Assembly (NCBI GenBank): GCA_963556195.1
Contig: OY744520.1
Span: 5,216,632-5,280,631, forward strand
Origin: Sepiola atlantica
Taxonomy: Eukaryota; Mollusca; Cephalopoda; Sepiida; Sepiolidae
DNA: 64,000 nt
Direction of reading: 5' to 3'
Position 1 is the stretch's first letter. Every line of letters starts with the position of its first letter. Under the pieces are notes generated by a model. That model ran no database searches and was not told the origin of the DNA. It saw nothing but the letters and a program-made list of their open reading frames with translations. Made by a program: the position numbers and the translations under genes. Positions 1-11,412 of this stretch are shown here, piece after piece.

Positions 1-278
1 AAAAAGGTAACGGCTTGAATGTTTAAAGGGAGGAACTTGAAACAATTACAGTAAAGATAAGAGTAGCATTTGAAAGAGGAATGTGCTCAAGTGTTGGACG
101 TTTGTTTGTCCATTGCTTGAAAAAAAGTGGATTGAACACAACGGGTTGGATTTAGGGTTAATGTTTATTTAATGAACATTCTAAAAGTTAATGCGTTTGT
201 TTAATTTACTGGCATTTAATGTGTTTTCGTACTCTTCTATTCTTCTGTCAATGTTGTTTGCAGGATAAAATCGATAAA

Positions 279-572
279 TGTGTAGAATTTAGTATATTCG
301 GACTACTGTTTTCTCTTGGGTGTTTTGATGACAACGTTTCGGCCGATGTAACTTCCGACCTTCTTCAGGTGAACCTTGTCGAACTCGGGAATCTTTCTGT
401 CGAAATTTGCCGAGTTCGACAGAGAGATTTCACGAGTTCGACAAGGTTCACCTGCAGAAGGTCGGCGGTTACATCGGCCGAAAAGTTGTGATAGAAAAGT
501 GTAACTTATCTATGCGTTGTTGTCTAATTTTGTGTTGAGAACAGTAGTCCGAATATACCAAATTCTACATAT
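279..572. repeat. Inverted-repeat element with two head-to-head hammerhead-like motifs
   Basis: The stretch reads nearly the same on both strands. An outer arm (281-313 against 538-570) shares the word CGGACTACTGTT and its complement. An inner arm of about 60 bp (331-390 against 430-489) holds a motif of the form CTGAAGA, short stem, GAAACGTTGT on the minus strand, and CTGCAGA, stem, GAAAAGTTGT on the plus strand. Single-arm relatives lie near 12.88 kb and 46.38 kb, so this is a dispersed family. The motif resembles a hammerhead core with one extra base before stem II, so activity is doubtful. There is no coding potential. Bases 1-278 show nothing I can identify. Confidence 0.7.
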
Positions 573-752
573 TATCCAGCCTCATCTAAAAAATTCCGAA
601 ACATAAACTCAGTAAAGTATAAGGATTCCAATATTTTGGGACACACTGCGTATAAAGAACAAATTTTCCGAAATCGGAACATAACAATCACCGACATAAG
701 ATGTTGCACATGCAAAGAGCGCGGTATGCTTTCAGATAGAGCGTCATAAATA

Positions 753-1050
<298 letters not shown>

Positions 1051-1135
1051 GCCATTGTTTTCATGTTTTATTTAATTTCTTATACAAATATGAATATAAA
1101 AAGTACAAAAACAGACTAAGTAACCCTTTTCAAGG

Positions 1136-1251
1136 TGTAATATTCTTAACCCCTCCTCCGATTGAATGAACTCTTCTTTATTTCGTGTTTTACTTTTGTG
1201 AATAAAACCTTTACAAAGGAATTCGGCTCTCTCTTTCTTCTCTTTATTACA
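1136..1251 (+). repeat. 5' LTR (internally deleted)
   Basis: It is 116 bp against 152 bp for the 3' LTR. The missing block, between GAACTCTTC and CTTTATTTCG, corresponds to about 4341-4377, which holds the only TATA-like word (CTATAAATG) of the 3' copy. Transcription from this copy may therefore have been lost. The ends TG...CA are preserved. Confidence 0.85.
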
Positions 1252-1278
1252 ATTTTATTCACAAAAGTGATAGACAGA

Positions 1279-2076
1279 GTACTTCGTCCCGAACGATTCG
1301 ACACCGAGTCTACAGCCTTCAATGCAGAAAAAATACAAACATTGGGAACTTACGTTTATAAATTACATACATACGGTAAACGGCACTGAAGAAACTGCTA
1401 ACACCCAAACCGACTTCTATGCTTTGATAAATAGCATATCGGTAGAGGTATTCGAAATAATTAGTGACACTAACGACTATACATCTACCATAAGAGCTCT
1501 GGACGCGGCCTACTAATATAGTCTACAACCGCGACAAACTTATCATGAGACAACAACCGGCGCAAACAGTGGATTCTTTCATGTTACAGTTGGAAAACCT
1601 TGCTAAGACATGCAATTTCCAGACCGTGAGTGCCGAAATAAATAAAATCCAGTATATGCGGGAGGCTTTTATTAGCGGTATCTCCTCCCCCTCAATTCGA
1701 CAACGACTTCTCGAGAAATCCTCGCTAACTTTTCAGGAAGCATACGAGATGGCAAGATCTCTTGAACAAGCAGAAAAACACTCTGCGTGTTACAATCAGG
1801 AGAATATGATTTCCGCGCCAAGAATCACTTCAAGAGAAAATACAAGTCTGGCAGCGACACAAAAAAAATATGAGGCCGAAGGAAATTTGCTTTTTCTGCG
1901 GGAATTCTCGTCATCCGCGTCACCTTTGTCCGGCCCGTGACTCAAACTGCAATAAGTGTTTGAAAAAAGGACACTGGGCCAAAGTCAGTAAATCTTCCGT
2001 GTCGGCAGTGTTAAATGAAGACACTGATTTCCCTAGTCTCGCGAGACTAAGAAGAAAAAGACATTACATTTACTAA
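1279..2076 (+). pseudogene. gag: gag remnant with CCHC zinc knuckle (Ty3/Gypsy)
   Basis: Three overlapping frames (1322-1516, 1518-1940, 1870-2076) together resemble a Ty3/Gypsy capsid and nucleocapsid. The capsid part includes VDSFMLQLENLAKTC and a helical SLTFQEAYEMARSLEQAEKH segment. The nucleocapsid has one complete knuckle (CFFCGNSRHPRHLC, CX2CX4HX4C) and a second that has lost its last cysteine (CNKC...GHWAKVS). A stop at 1514-1516 and two frame changes break the gene. Confidence 0.8.
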
Positions 2077-2079
2077 GGG

Positions 2080-2628
2080 TAAAAGAAATGGATCCACTGT
2101 CAATGCCATGGTGGATTCTGGTAGTGTGGGGACTTTTATTAATGGCAATATTGCAAAAACAAAAAAATGAACCTTAAAATTATTCCCAAACAAAGAGCAA
2201 TATTATTGGCCGACCCTAATATCGGGGTTACTTATGGAGTAAGCGCCTTCCAAAGAACCATTGACGGCATTGTCAGTGGGGAGCAATTGGTAGATACATT
2301 TATCTATGTAACTAACGTTACTATCTGTGGAAAAAACCAAAAAGAGCATGACTACAATCTTCAAAGATTTTATGAGGTGGCTAAACAGTACAACATCACG
2401 CTTAATAAGAATAAAAGCATCGTTTAAGTATCCATGGTAACTTTACTTGGGTACACTATCAAACACAACCAGATATCACCCGACTACGATCGTCTTAAAC
2501 CTCTACTTGAGATGCCACCTCCTCTAAATCTAAAATCACAAAGACGGATTATTGGGATGTTCTCCTACTACAGCAAATTTATCCAGAATTTTTCAGAGAA
2601 AATATTAGCACTAAACCGCAATCGATAA
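2080..2628 (+). pseudogene. pol: Protease / reverse transcriptase remnant (Ty3/Gypsy)
   Basis: Near 2095-2160 a frame reads VDSGSVGTFINGNIAK, which carries the DSG motif of a retroviral-type aspartic protease. From about 2250 the sequence is already in the C-terminal palm of reverse transcriptase (YVTNVTICGKNQKEHDYNLQ), so the fingers and most of the palm are deleted. The expected acidic YxDD-type box is not intact here. The following frame (2434-2628) carries the connection segment (LGYTIKHNQISPDYDRLKPL, then GMFSYYSKFIQNFSEKI), typical of Ty3 elements. Confidence 0.78.
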
Positions 2629-2643
2629 TTCCCATTATCTTCT

Positions 2644-3968
2644 GTGGCATTGGACTCTTTTATAAGGCTGAAGAACGACTTGAAAGATGCTATGCTGGTA
2701 ACGGTTGACCCAGAAAAAGAATTTATAGTAGAAACAGATGCTAGTAACAACTGTATTGCGGCTACCCTTAATCAAGGAAACCGTCCGGTTGCATTCTATT
2801 CCAGGACACTAAGCCCTAGTGAAACGAAACATCATGCGGTAGAAAAAGAAGCAGCTGCTATTGTTGAAGCTCTACGAAAGTGGCGACATTTTCTCCTTGG
2901 TAAACACTTTACTGTAATTACAGACCAAAAAAGTATTAGCTTCATGTTTGATAATACCAGGAAATCAAAAATCAAAAATGACAAAATATGCCGTTGGCGC
3001 ATTGAAATGTCTCAATTTAAGTTTAGCATCGTCTACCGTCCTGGAAGAGAAAATACTGTTGCTGATACGTTTTTCCGAATATCTGCTCTCACGTATTCCT
3101 TACAATATCTCCGCGACCTGCACTCGAAATTATGCCACCCAGGCATTACACGACTATTCCATTTTTGCAAAGAAAGAAACTTTCCTTTCTCACTCGACCA
3201 AATAAAAGGTGTAACTAATTCGTGCTCGTCTTGCCAGTATTTAAAACCCAAATTCTTTACCGGTAACAAGGGAACTCTCATAAAAGCAATACTACCGTTT
3301 CAGCGATAAACATGGATTTCAAGGGACCACTGCCTACGTCCACACATGGTAACAAATATCTACTTACGATAATCGACGAATATTCTCGTTTTCCCTTTGC
3401 ATTTCCATGTAAAGATATGACAAGCAAAACGGTTACACAATGCCTGAATCAACTATTTGCGATGTTTGGTATGCCCGATATGATTCACACAGATAGAGCG
3501 ACTGATTTTATGTCAGAGGAAACTACAAATTACTTACATGGGAAAGGCATTGCGACTTCGAAGACGAGTAGATATCACCCGAAAGGCAATGCCCAAATTG
3601 AGAAACTAAACGGCACACTATGGAAGGCCATACAAGTAACTTTACATTCTCGCAATATGAGACTATCCTGTTGGAAAGATATTCTACTTGATGCTCAACA
3701 TTCAATTCGATCATTGCTCTGCACAGCTACGAATACGACTCCTCCCGATAGACTATTTAAGTACAGCCGTAAATCCACTTCTGGTACTTCTATTCCCCTG
3801 TGGGAAAAACCAGGCCAAGTATACGTCAGAGATCATATTAGGTCGAGTAAATATGACCCTCCGGTTATACCTGCTACGTTATTGAAGATCAATCCTCATT
3901 ATCCCCATGTACGACTACCTTCTGGCATCGAAACTACCGTCAACGTTAGAGATTTGGCTCCCAACTAA
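2644..3968 (+). pseudogene. pol: RNase H and integrase remnant (Ty3/Gypsy)
   Basis: The frame at 2644-3309 starts with an RNase H domain (FIVETDASNNCIAATLNQG, DQKSISFMF, YRPGRENTVAD) and ends in an integrase zinc domain (LCHPGITRLFHF ... CSSCQYLKP). After one stop near 3307 the integrase core follows at 3312-3968. Its acidic triad is visible: D in MDFKGPLPT, D in IHTDRATDF, E in NAQIEKLNG. The C-terminus ends VRLPSGIETTVNVRDLAPN. A further tail in another frame up to about 4174 (EPLRRSGRIRKFPEKYKDF) is also common in this group. No chromodomain was seen. This is the best-preserved part of the element. Confidence 0.88.
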
Positions 3969-4291
3969 ATTAATGGAGACAACACGTTAGAAGATGTTTG
4001 CATACCACCCGTAAGTAAGCCAGGAAGTAAAAAAGAAAATATACAATATTCTGAACAGATAGAAGAAACACCTCGTGTGGAGCCAGTTGAGAGCGAAATG
4101 CCATCCGAGCCACTGCGAAGATCTGGCAGAATACGGAAATTTCCTGAGAAATACAAGGACTTCGTTACTAAATAAGGCATTCGAGAAAAAAGTTTAAATA
4201 ATAGAATAAAACACATCAAAAGAAAAGGTAAAAGAAAGGTACAAAAAAAGTAATAACAAAATTAATAAAAATAAAAACTTGAACGGGAAAA

Positions 4292-4443
4292 TGTAATATT
4301 CTTAACTCCTCCTCCCATTGAATGAACTCTTCCGTCAGGCGTTGACTATAAATGCTTCGTCATTTAACTTTATTTCGTGTTTTACTTTTGTGAATAAAAC
4401 CTTTACAAAGGAATTCGTCTCTCTCGTTCTTCTCTTTACTACA
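4292..4443 (+). repeat. 3' LTR
   Basis: 152-bp LTR starting TGTAATATTC and ending CTACA, carrying CTATAAATG as a possible TATA box. It is followed directly by the second CAAGG target duplicate. Confidence 0.88.
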
Positions 4444-4449
4444 CAAGGC

Positions 4450-7400
4450 AACAATTGCCAGCTTAAATAACATCTTTTGCACTGCTATCCTTGACAAACA
4501 CTTCTGCCAGTTCTTCTGGAAGTTTCTATTGTTGATCACATTTCGAAGACTGGATGTAGAATCACAACCCAGTTGTGCATGGATGAAAAGATTTCCTCAT
4601 CTCTTTGATGTTCCAGACTTTCACACTTTTTGCACTATCCTTTGGTTGTAGCGTGAAGATGTTGTAACCATCATCTGTATTGGCATGATAACATAGAAGG
4701 ACCAATAGGTCAGTGTCATCTGCTACCAAAATGGTTTCTCCTGTCTGTGCCAGTTCTAGAGCAGTCTTCATAATCAATATGTCAGCGTCTCCAGATGCAT
4801 GGACTACTTTACAACCTGCTTCCCCCAAACTCTTTCCTAGCAAGTTGATGAATAATTGTTAATTTTCTTCATTAGCTAGGAAAACATCATTTTCTTATTT
4901 GAACACCATAAAAGGGGTCAGTGACACATTAACACCAACAGAGACCACCTGCTCGGCGTCGGTGATTGCGTCTTTAATGGATGGACCATATTCATACCCA
5001 TCAAAGACAATGCATGATTTTCCATATCTAGTTGTGACATATCTGCGATATTGGGCTCAGAACTACTCAAATGTGTGACCTGTTTGCCATGGGAGGCGTT
5101 GAAGTAGTGCTCCACCACCTAAGAGTTACTGTTGATCTGAAGACTGTGGACCTGATTGTACATATTACGTCTGCAAAAGCCGTGTGTGCCTCTCACGGTA
5201 GTCAGAAAGAATCAAAAAGTGCAGGTGGATAACCACAAAGCTCATACTGGAAATGTTCTTGCTGCTGCTGACTTGAGGGTTCATTGGTAGATAGCACACA
5301 CAGTCTCTGTAATAGGAGTTGTGGATCAGTCTCAACTGCTTCATCTTTGCTGAGCAAAACTTTTGACCCAAGTATAATTGACGGATCCTTTCTTTTAAAA
5401 GTGTACTCGTGGACATTTTCTCCAGCCATTGAAGCTATGATTGCCTCTCTGTAGATAAAATAAAGAAATAGTATCGGAACAGTTAAACAGATGTGTCGCC
5501 AAGATCAAGTCCAAATGAATGTTAATATCTCTCTCCAATGTAAAAATAAAAACGTCGTTCAGTCCAACATAAAAAATCCAGCACTTTCCTTCGCTTTACG
5601 ACCCCACGTTCAGAACGATCTCCACGTCTCTCACCGAATCTTGATTTTCCTTCTCTTATTGAAAAAAAAATGCGACGCATGCAAACTAACTTAATTTGCA
5701 TAAATCTCTCTTTCAACGTCGCTGCCCGGATCTTCATATAAAAACCTTATTTGACTTACTGACGCCTTTCTCCTCCCACTCCTCTTTCTTTTTTGTCGTC
5801 AGCGAACGTTTTCGGGTTCGCCCCACACACACACAGCATACCAGACGCTGCCTCTTTGAACGGCGCTGAAAAGTGTCTGCATTTATGTCAGTCGGCCGCT
5901 CTCCGTTACACTTTCCTATGGAGTTTGCTATGTCCACATTCACCTTTTTGTCTCTAGTTACTCCACTTGAAATGCTGTGAATGCACGGATCTTTAGTGAA
6001 AGGGTCATATGTCTTGAGAAACGCAAGGAGCTTCCGTGTATACCCCATATCCTGCTCTTTTCTTGCTGAAGTAGCCTCATGGTGCTGGTCACTAGTTCAA
6101 TAACGAATGCCTGCTAGTTCTAGCATTGTAAACTTGATTTCAGCACACGCTAACACTGATAGCGTCCAAACCAATCGTTTAATGTCATCGATTCCTCTGC
6201 CATGAGTAAGACCTGCACACGTATTCATGCTTCTCATTAACACCTGCTCGAAAACCAGATCCGTCGACAAGCCAGTCCAGTAGCGATCACTTCGTCTAAT
6301 CACATGGAATCCTTCTGAAAATTTCTGGTAAACTTCAGGATGGATTTTAGGCAGCCCCTCCATTTGTTGCAAGTACAAGTAGGCCGACTTTTCATATAGC
6401 ATGTGTCCTATTGCAGCGAATATTGGCAGCATTTTCCTTACAGCATCAAAATGCAATTCTCAGTTCCCGTAGCGCTCTGCCTTGATAAACAATTGCAGGA
6501 TCTTCACCATATCAAGGTATTGAATCCACAATTTTGCTGTTCGCTGGTCAACCATCGCATCTTTCACATGGTTGATTCTTTGGGCAATCCTGGACATAGA
6601 CTATTATGACAGAACATTATTTAATGGCTTCAGTCCCATCAAGGAGATCTTTTAATAGCCCCTGAGCTTCCTTCAGGTCTTCATCTTGAGGAAATGACTC
6701 TGTTGGGTTGATCATCCTCAGTGACATGTGAAACTGACAAATCATAGGCTTTCGCTGACAAAATAGCATTTAGAGCAGCATAAACTAATAAGTGAGCGCG
6801 AATGGCTCTTGCAATTACTTTGCCACTTAGCATGTGCTTGACTGTGTTTTCAGCATACACAAGTTCAAAAGGTTCTTGCAATCCAGAACCTGTCATTAAA
6901 TGACCAATTGACCTCAGAAAGCTCATCTGTGTATGGAACCCACCAAGTCGCAAGACAAATGATTTCAAAGGAACTGGAACTAGGCTGTGACACGACTATC
7001 ATCATTGCTTTGTACCAAAGTGGTCGATCAAATGTTACAATTGGTGTAATGTTGTTTTTCCTGGCTAAATCACTTATGTAACATAATGTTGAGTACACGG
7101 AGGTTGGGTTACCAGGGTCCATGTCGATCATTGGCAAGAAAACTGTGGCTGATTTCCCAGGACATGTTGCCCTGACTGCATAAGACCTCACCATGCGTGT
7201 CTGGACGGATGTGAAATTAGTGAAACCTCCCAAAGGATGTCAGCATTAGCAGTGGAATCGACAATGTTCTTGGGCTGGGGCTCTTTAAATGTCACTGGTG
7301 ATTTGTTGGTGCGCTGTGAATCTAAGTAGTTGATTTTTATCCTTTCAATTATTATTATATCTTTTTAAAGAACCTGAATTCTTTGAACTAGTTTTGCTTT

Positions 7401-8760
7401 AACTTGCCCGGGCGTAAAAGAAGTGATGATGCCTTTACCGTGGAATGTGTTGAATCCATCAATACCCTTTACATTATGATCCACATGATCAACTGCGAAC
7501 TGCACAAATTCAGTTTCAACAGGGGAGAGATTTTCAGCACCATGGAGAAGATCAGCACTTATTTCGAATTTCTGGACTTCTGAGTAAGATGAAGAGAAGC
7601 CATGCTTATTCAGAGTGTCAATTAAGAACCTCGATCCAAACTGGGCATGCATTTCCACTGCTAAACCTAACTGCAAAGATGCAAAAAGAAATGTGGGTCT
7701 AGCAGCCTGCATTATCGCTTGACCAACTGATGCAAGTTTCAAATCATTGTCTTTGCCTGCAAATATCTTCCTGAGAATAATCAACAGTATTTTAGGAACA
7801 TATTCAAGAATCACATCCTGTTCAAGATCATTCTTAGACGGGTAATATTCTGAACTTTTTGGATTGTCATTCTTGATAAGCTTGGCTGCCGTCTCTATGA
7901 TCCTAATGGTGTCTGATCCTGAATTGTCTGTTAAGCGGCTCTGTGCATAGAATTAACGGAGAATACATTTTGCTGTACTTAAGAATGTAACAACATTATG
8001 TTTCCCATTAATTTCAGTCACAATGATTTTGTCTTTGAAATGTTCTAACAATCGAGATCTCATGTATGAGAGACTGTATGGTTCAAAGCCATTGTCCTCG
8101 AGAATTTCCTACATTTTTTTAACAAGATCGACATTTTGCTGCAAATATTTAGCAACTTCAATAAATGTCTTATTTCTCTCTGAATCCTCTGATCCTACAA
8201 GGTGTTGTTTCTTAGAAGAATCAGCAGAAGAGAATGCCTCAGGAATGTTTCTATTGGAAGGAAAGTTTGGAAAACATGTTCTATGATAACGTGCTTCTTC
8301 TGAAACAAGATCAGCTACATAACCTATTCTACCTTTAACAGTGGATGCCCAGCCATCATTTTTTCGGACTTTCTCACAAACATTTTACACTCTGTTTATA
8401 AAATCAATAGTTTCTACATGGGAAACATCAGCACCTCTTTTTTTCTATCAGATTTGGCTCCAGAACCACAAAAAAGACAATGTTCCTTAAAGTTAAACGC
8501 ATACAAATGAGCGGCTTGCACGGGATAGAATTTCATAATGGGTGGACCTGTTTTTACAGTCAATGTCCATGTATTTAGGGTAGAGCCAACGTTGTCTGAA
8601 TTTCTTGTAAATACGTTAACCAATCTGAATTATGATCTTCTCTCCACGTAGTTCAGAAGCTCTGTTAATGGCGGACGATGAATGTTTGTTGATTACTGGG
8701 CAGTTCATTGTTGCAAATAGCACACTTGTCAGCATCCATAATTATCGGTACTTCACTTGG
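4450..8760 (-). pseudogene. Degraded intron-containing gene of a recurrent uncharacterised metazoan family with a PIN-like motif
   Basis: From 8755 down to about 4450 the minus strand carries consecutive blocks of one long protein in shifting frames. N-terminal block: MDADKCAICNNEL, then FKEHCLFCGSG, cysteine-rich and probably zinc-binding. Middle blocks: FGSRFLIDTLNKHGFSSSY, HNVKGIDGFNTFHGKGI (7365-7814); FLPMIDMDPGNPTSVYSTL (7233-6865); LRLGGFHTQMSFLRSIGHLM (6968-6681); RSDRYWTGLSTDLVFEQVL (6456-6097). C-terminal block: GDADILIMKTAL ... ILVADDTDLLVLLCYH, then AQLGCDSTSS. I recognise this set from many uncharacterised invertebrate proteins but know no function. The spaced acidic residues recall PIN/FEN-type nucleases; that is inference. 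Breaks include a UGA near 6449 and several frameshifts. The Ty3 element abuts its 3' end. Confidence 0.75.
5449..5911 (-). other. Probable spliceosomal intron in the uncharacterised gene
   Basis: On the minus strand the upstream coding block ends ...NVDIANSIG at ATAGGAAA, followed by GTGTAACG. At the other end TTATTTTATCTACAG precedes AGAGGCAATC. Removing 463 bp restores the frame across the junction (phase 2: AA plus A gives Lys) and joins NSIGK to EAIIASMAGENVHEYTFKRK, which is the order I recall in other members of the family. A real intron argues against a processed retrocopy at this point of the gene. Confidence 0.7.
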
Positions 8761-9360
8761 CCAACCTGGAATTAGAATATGACAGAATATTAAGCTCCTG
8801 CAGTAATACATCAAAAGAGACAAAAATAAGACAAAAGAAGTTATAATTATATTTAACTTTATGAAAAGATGAATTTATAAAAATTGAGTTGAGAGAGAGT
8901 AGGCTAGAATCGGCGGCAATCTTTTAAGATGGCACCCGTTGGCTAATTTGTTTAAACTTTCTTTTATCTGAAAGAGATAGTAATCATGCCCAATATCCAA
9001 GTTAAAGACCTTTGTTAACAATTTATTTGAGGTTCAGTGAAAACATCAGCTACATTGACGGGACTACATTACATGCGGGAAATATAATGGAAAATTGTAA
9101 TTTTAAAGCATTGCTTAAATTGGTATTTTAATAATTAAAACAATAAAGCCGACACAAGCCATACATACAATGCAAATAGTTTTATTCACGGATTAAGACA
9201 ACAAGTATATTACAAGAATGCTTCGGTAATAAGAAAAATGTTGATATAAAGCAAATGTGTGTTCTATGTTTAAGGGATTTTCCTCAAAAAACTTTGAGAC
9301 CAACACAAAAACATATTTGTATTGTATGTATGTCGTCTAACAGTTTTTTCTGCTTTAATT
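8761..9360. other. No identifiable feature
   Basis: AT-rich sequence of about 600 bp with no supported gene, repeat family or RNA. Confidence 0.6.
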
Positions 9361-9362
9361 TT

Positions 9363-9363
<1 letters not shown>

Positions 9364-9407
<44 letters not shown>
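9364..9407. repeat. (TA)n microsatellite at the 3' end of the 5S-derived SINE
   Basis: About 22 TA units directly abutting the minus-strand 3' end of the 5S-derived element. Confidence 0.95.
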
Positions 9408-9408
<1 letters not shown>

Positions 9409-9682
9409 CTCCGTTCAGTCTAGAGAGACTATGGACACCCCTGTAAGAGGCTAGCTGCGCGTGTAATTATGAAGCAAGGGTTTCGCGATTCCTAACAACA
9501 CTTCTCCTCAGTCGGCACTGTTTGATTCCAATGGCAATCAATTCAAGACGACTGGAAACAATGCCGAGATAAGCAGAGAGTACATACAGCACCTGGTATT
9601 CCCAAATGGTCACCCATTTTGTACTTGCCAGGCTCGACGTCGCTTAACTTCGGTGATCTAACGGGAACCGGTGTGTCAACGT
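9408..9682 (-). mobile_element. 5S rRNA-derived SINE (SINE3-like)
   Basis: The minus strand from 9682 to about 9582 is clearly 5S-rRNA-like: GATCACCGAAGTTAAGC, then GAGCCTGGCAAGTAC, TGGGTGACCATTTGGGAATA and CCAGGTGCTGTA. These match the internal control region (box A, intermediate element, box C) of 5S genes. The first part of 5S is replaced by GTTGACACACCGGTTCCCG. The body (9581-9408) has no rRNA similarity but is shared, without the head, with 21026-21150. It ends in (TA)n. This is the pattern of the SINE3 class: RNA polymerase III transcribed, moved by a LINE. It could also be a chimeric 5S pseudogene, but the repeated body favours a SINE. Confidence 0.78.
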
Positions 9683-9683
9683 G

Positions 9684-9864
<181 letters not shown>

Positions 9865-9954
9865 ATAATAAATTAATAAAATAAATAAATAATAAAACCA
9901 AATACACAAAAAATATAAAATATAATATAATAATAGTAATCAACTCAAACATAC

Positions 9955-10400
9955 GCCCCTTCTTTTCTTTCCAGGCTAAAGCGCTCACCTTCTCGGGCGC
10001 TGGCTTTTCAAATCCCACTTTCCGACCTTGTGTCACATACTCCTATAGTGGGTAGGTGTTAAATAAAGGACATTCCTATCATGTGAGAGTCCTCGTACCA
10101 CGTGTGGTATCTGTTCCGATGGATACTACACCCTATAGACCGGTGTTGTCTTGGCCTTCGGGGCATGATTCCGCCGGTCTATGGGTCTGTCCTGTGCAGT
10201 TCTAGGAGGTCCACCCTCCCAGGCTTTGCCTCTCCTCTTTGGGGAGGAGTAAGTTTATAGCTTACTGCCTGAGGCGCCCCTACCGGGGAATGCCGACGGG
10301 GCTGACTAGGGCTTTTCAAATCCCACTTTCCGACCTTGTCTCACATACTCCTATAGTGGGTAGGTGTTAAATAAAGGACATTCCTATTCATGTTTTACCG
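9955..10400 (+). mobile_element. U2 snRNA-derived SINE, with an extra 3' tail copy in front
   Basis: From about 10098 the sequence (GTGTGGTATCTGTTCCGATGG, less its U2 5' end) matches the U2-headed family seen at 26973-27315 and 39540-39935 (minus). It continues with the shared body (CTGTCCTGTGCAGTTCT, GGAGGAGTAAGTTTA, TGAGGCGCCCCTACCGGGG). The 3' tail (CTTTTCAAATCCCACTTTCC ... GTGGGTAGGTGTTAAATAAA) occurs twice, at 9990-10075 and 10310-10380. A second copy therefore precedes the first, either as a tandem insertion or as a local duplication. The first ~30 nt of the U2 head are diverged here. Confidence 0.75.
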
Positions 10401-10409
10401 CATGGTAGG

Positions 10410-11090
10410 AATCCGGTCATCTCCTACCACATTTAGTGGCGTTACTGTATTGCTATGAATAAATACATTGTATATTTTAACCTGTCACAATTTGTGGTTG
10501 TTATCTTTGTGACCCCTAGCACGGGTCTACAACAATATATATATTAGTTGTAGGTATTGTCTGTTTGTTTATGCACACACTCCCCCGAGAATTTAGCGAT
10601 AGACACAATAACATTACTACGTTAGTAGAAGTAAAGGATGAATTATGAACATTGTTTTTAGGCGTAATGGTGAGTAATGTAAGCTATATTTAGTTCATTT
10701 AGTTTTATGTAAAAATGATAAAAGGGTGTGTAAACCATTTGTTAAAATACTGATACCTCCGATTGTTGTTAAATGTTTACAATTGATATTAGACATCAAT
10801 AAATAAATATTCCCTAAATGTTCGTTATTCAAGGAGTAATATAATGAAGAATATCCCATGTGAAAATTTAAATATTCCATATGAAATTAAGCAGGATTCC
10901 ACGAATTTCAATTCTTTCTGAAGACTCCTCAAGCTTCAGTCTTAAATTTTACACATTTTCAAGAATCGAAATAATGCAATTGATTTTGATTAAAATTAGA
11001 ATAAGAATTTTAGACATCAAGTTTAGTATAATTATATTTTTATTTTTATTTACGTAAGTGGCATAAAATAGTGAAAAACTGTTCTGATCA
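10410..11090. other. No identifiable feature
   Basis: AT-rich intergenic sequence. No supported gene or repeat was seen. Confidence 0.55.
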
Positions 11091-11091
11091 A

Positions 11092-11412
<321 letters not shown>

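Larger units (their letters stand above)
1131..4448 (+). mobile_element. Decayed Ty3/Gypsy LTR retrotransposon with 5-bp target duplication
   Basis: Two direct repeats starting TGTAATATTC and ending TACA lie at 1136-1251 and 4292-4443. They are flanked by CAAGG at 1131-1135 and again at 4444-4448, a perfect 5-bp duplication of the kind integrase makes. Between them, in order, are gag with a zinc knuckle, a protease DSG motif, a truncated reverse transcriptase, RNase H and integrase with its HHCC and DDE regions. That order (RT-RH-IN) is the Ty3/Gypsy order. A purine-rich stretch (GAACGGGAAAA) just before the 3' LTR fits a polypurine tract. I see no clear primer-binding site after the 5' LTR. 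Frameshifts, stops and a large deletion make it non-autonomous. Confidence 0.9.

Noticed and set aside
9582..9682. Functional 5S rRNA gene
   Set aside because: The first part of 5S is missing and the sequence is joined to a repeated SINE body; no terminator T-run in the right place.
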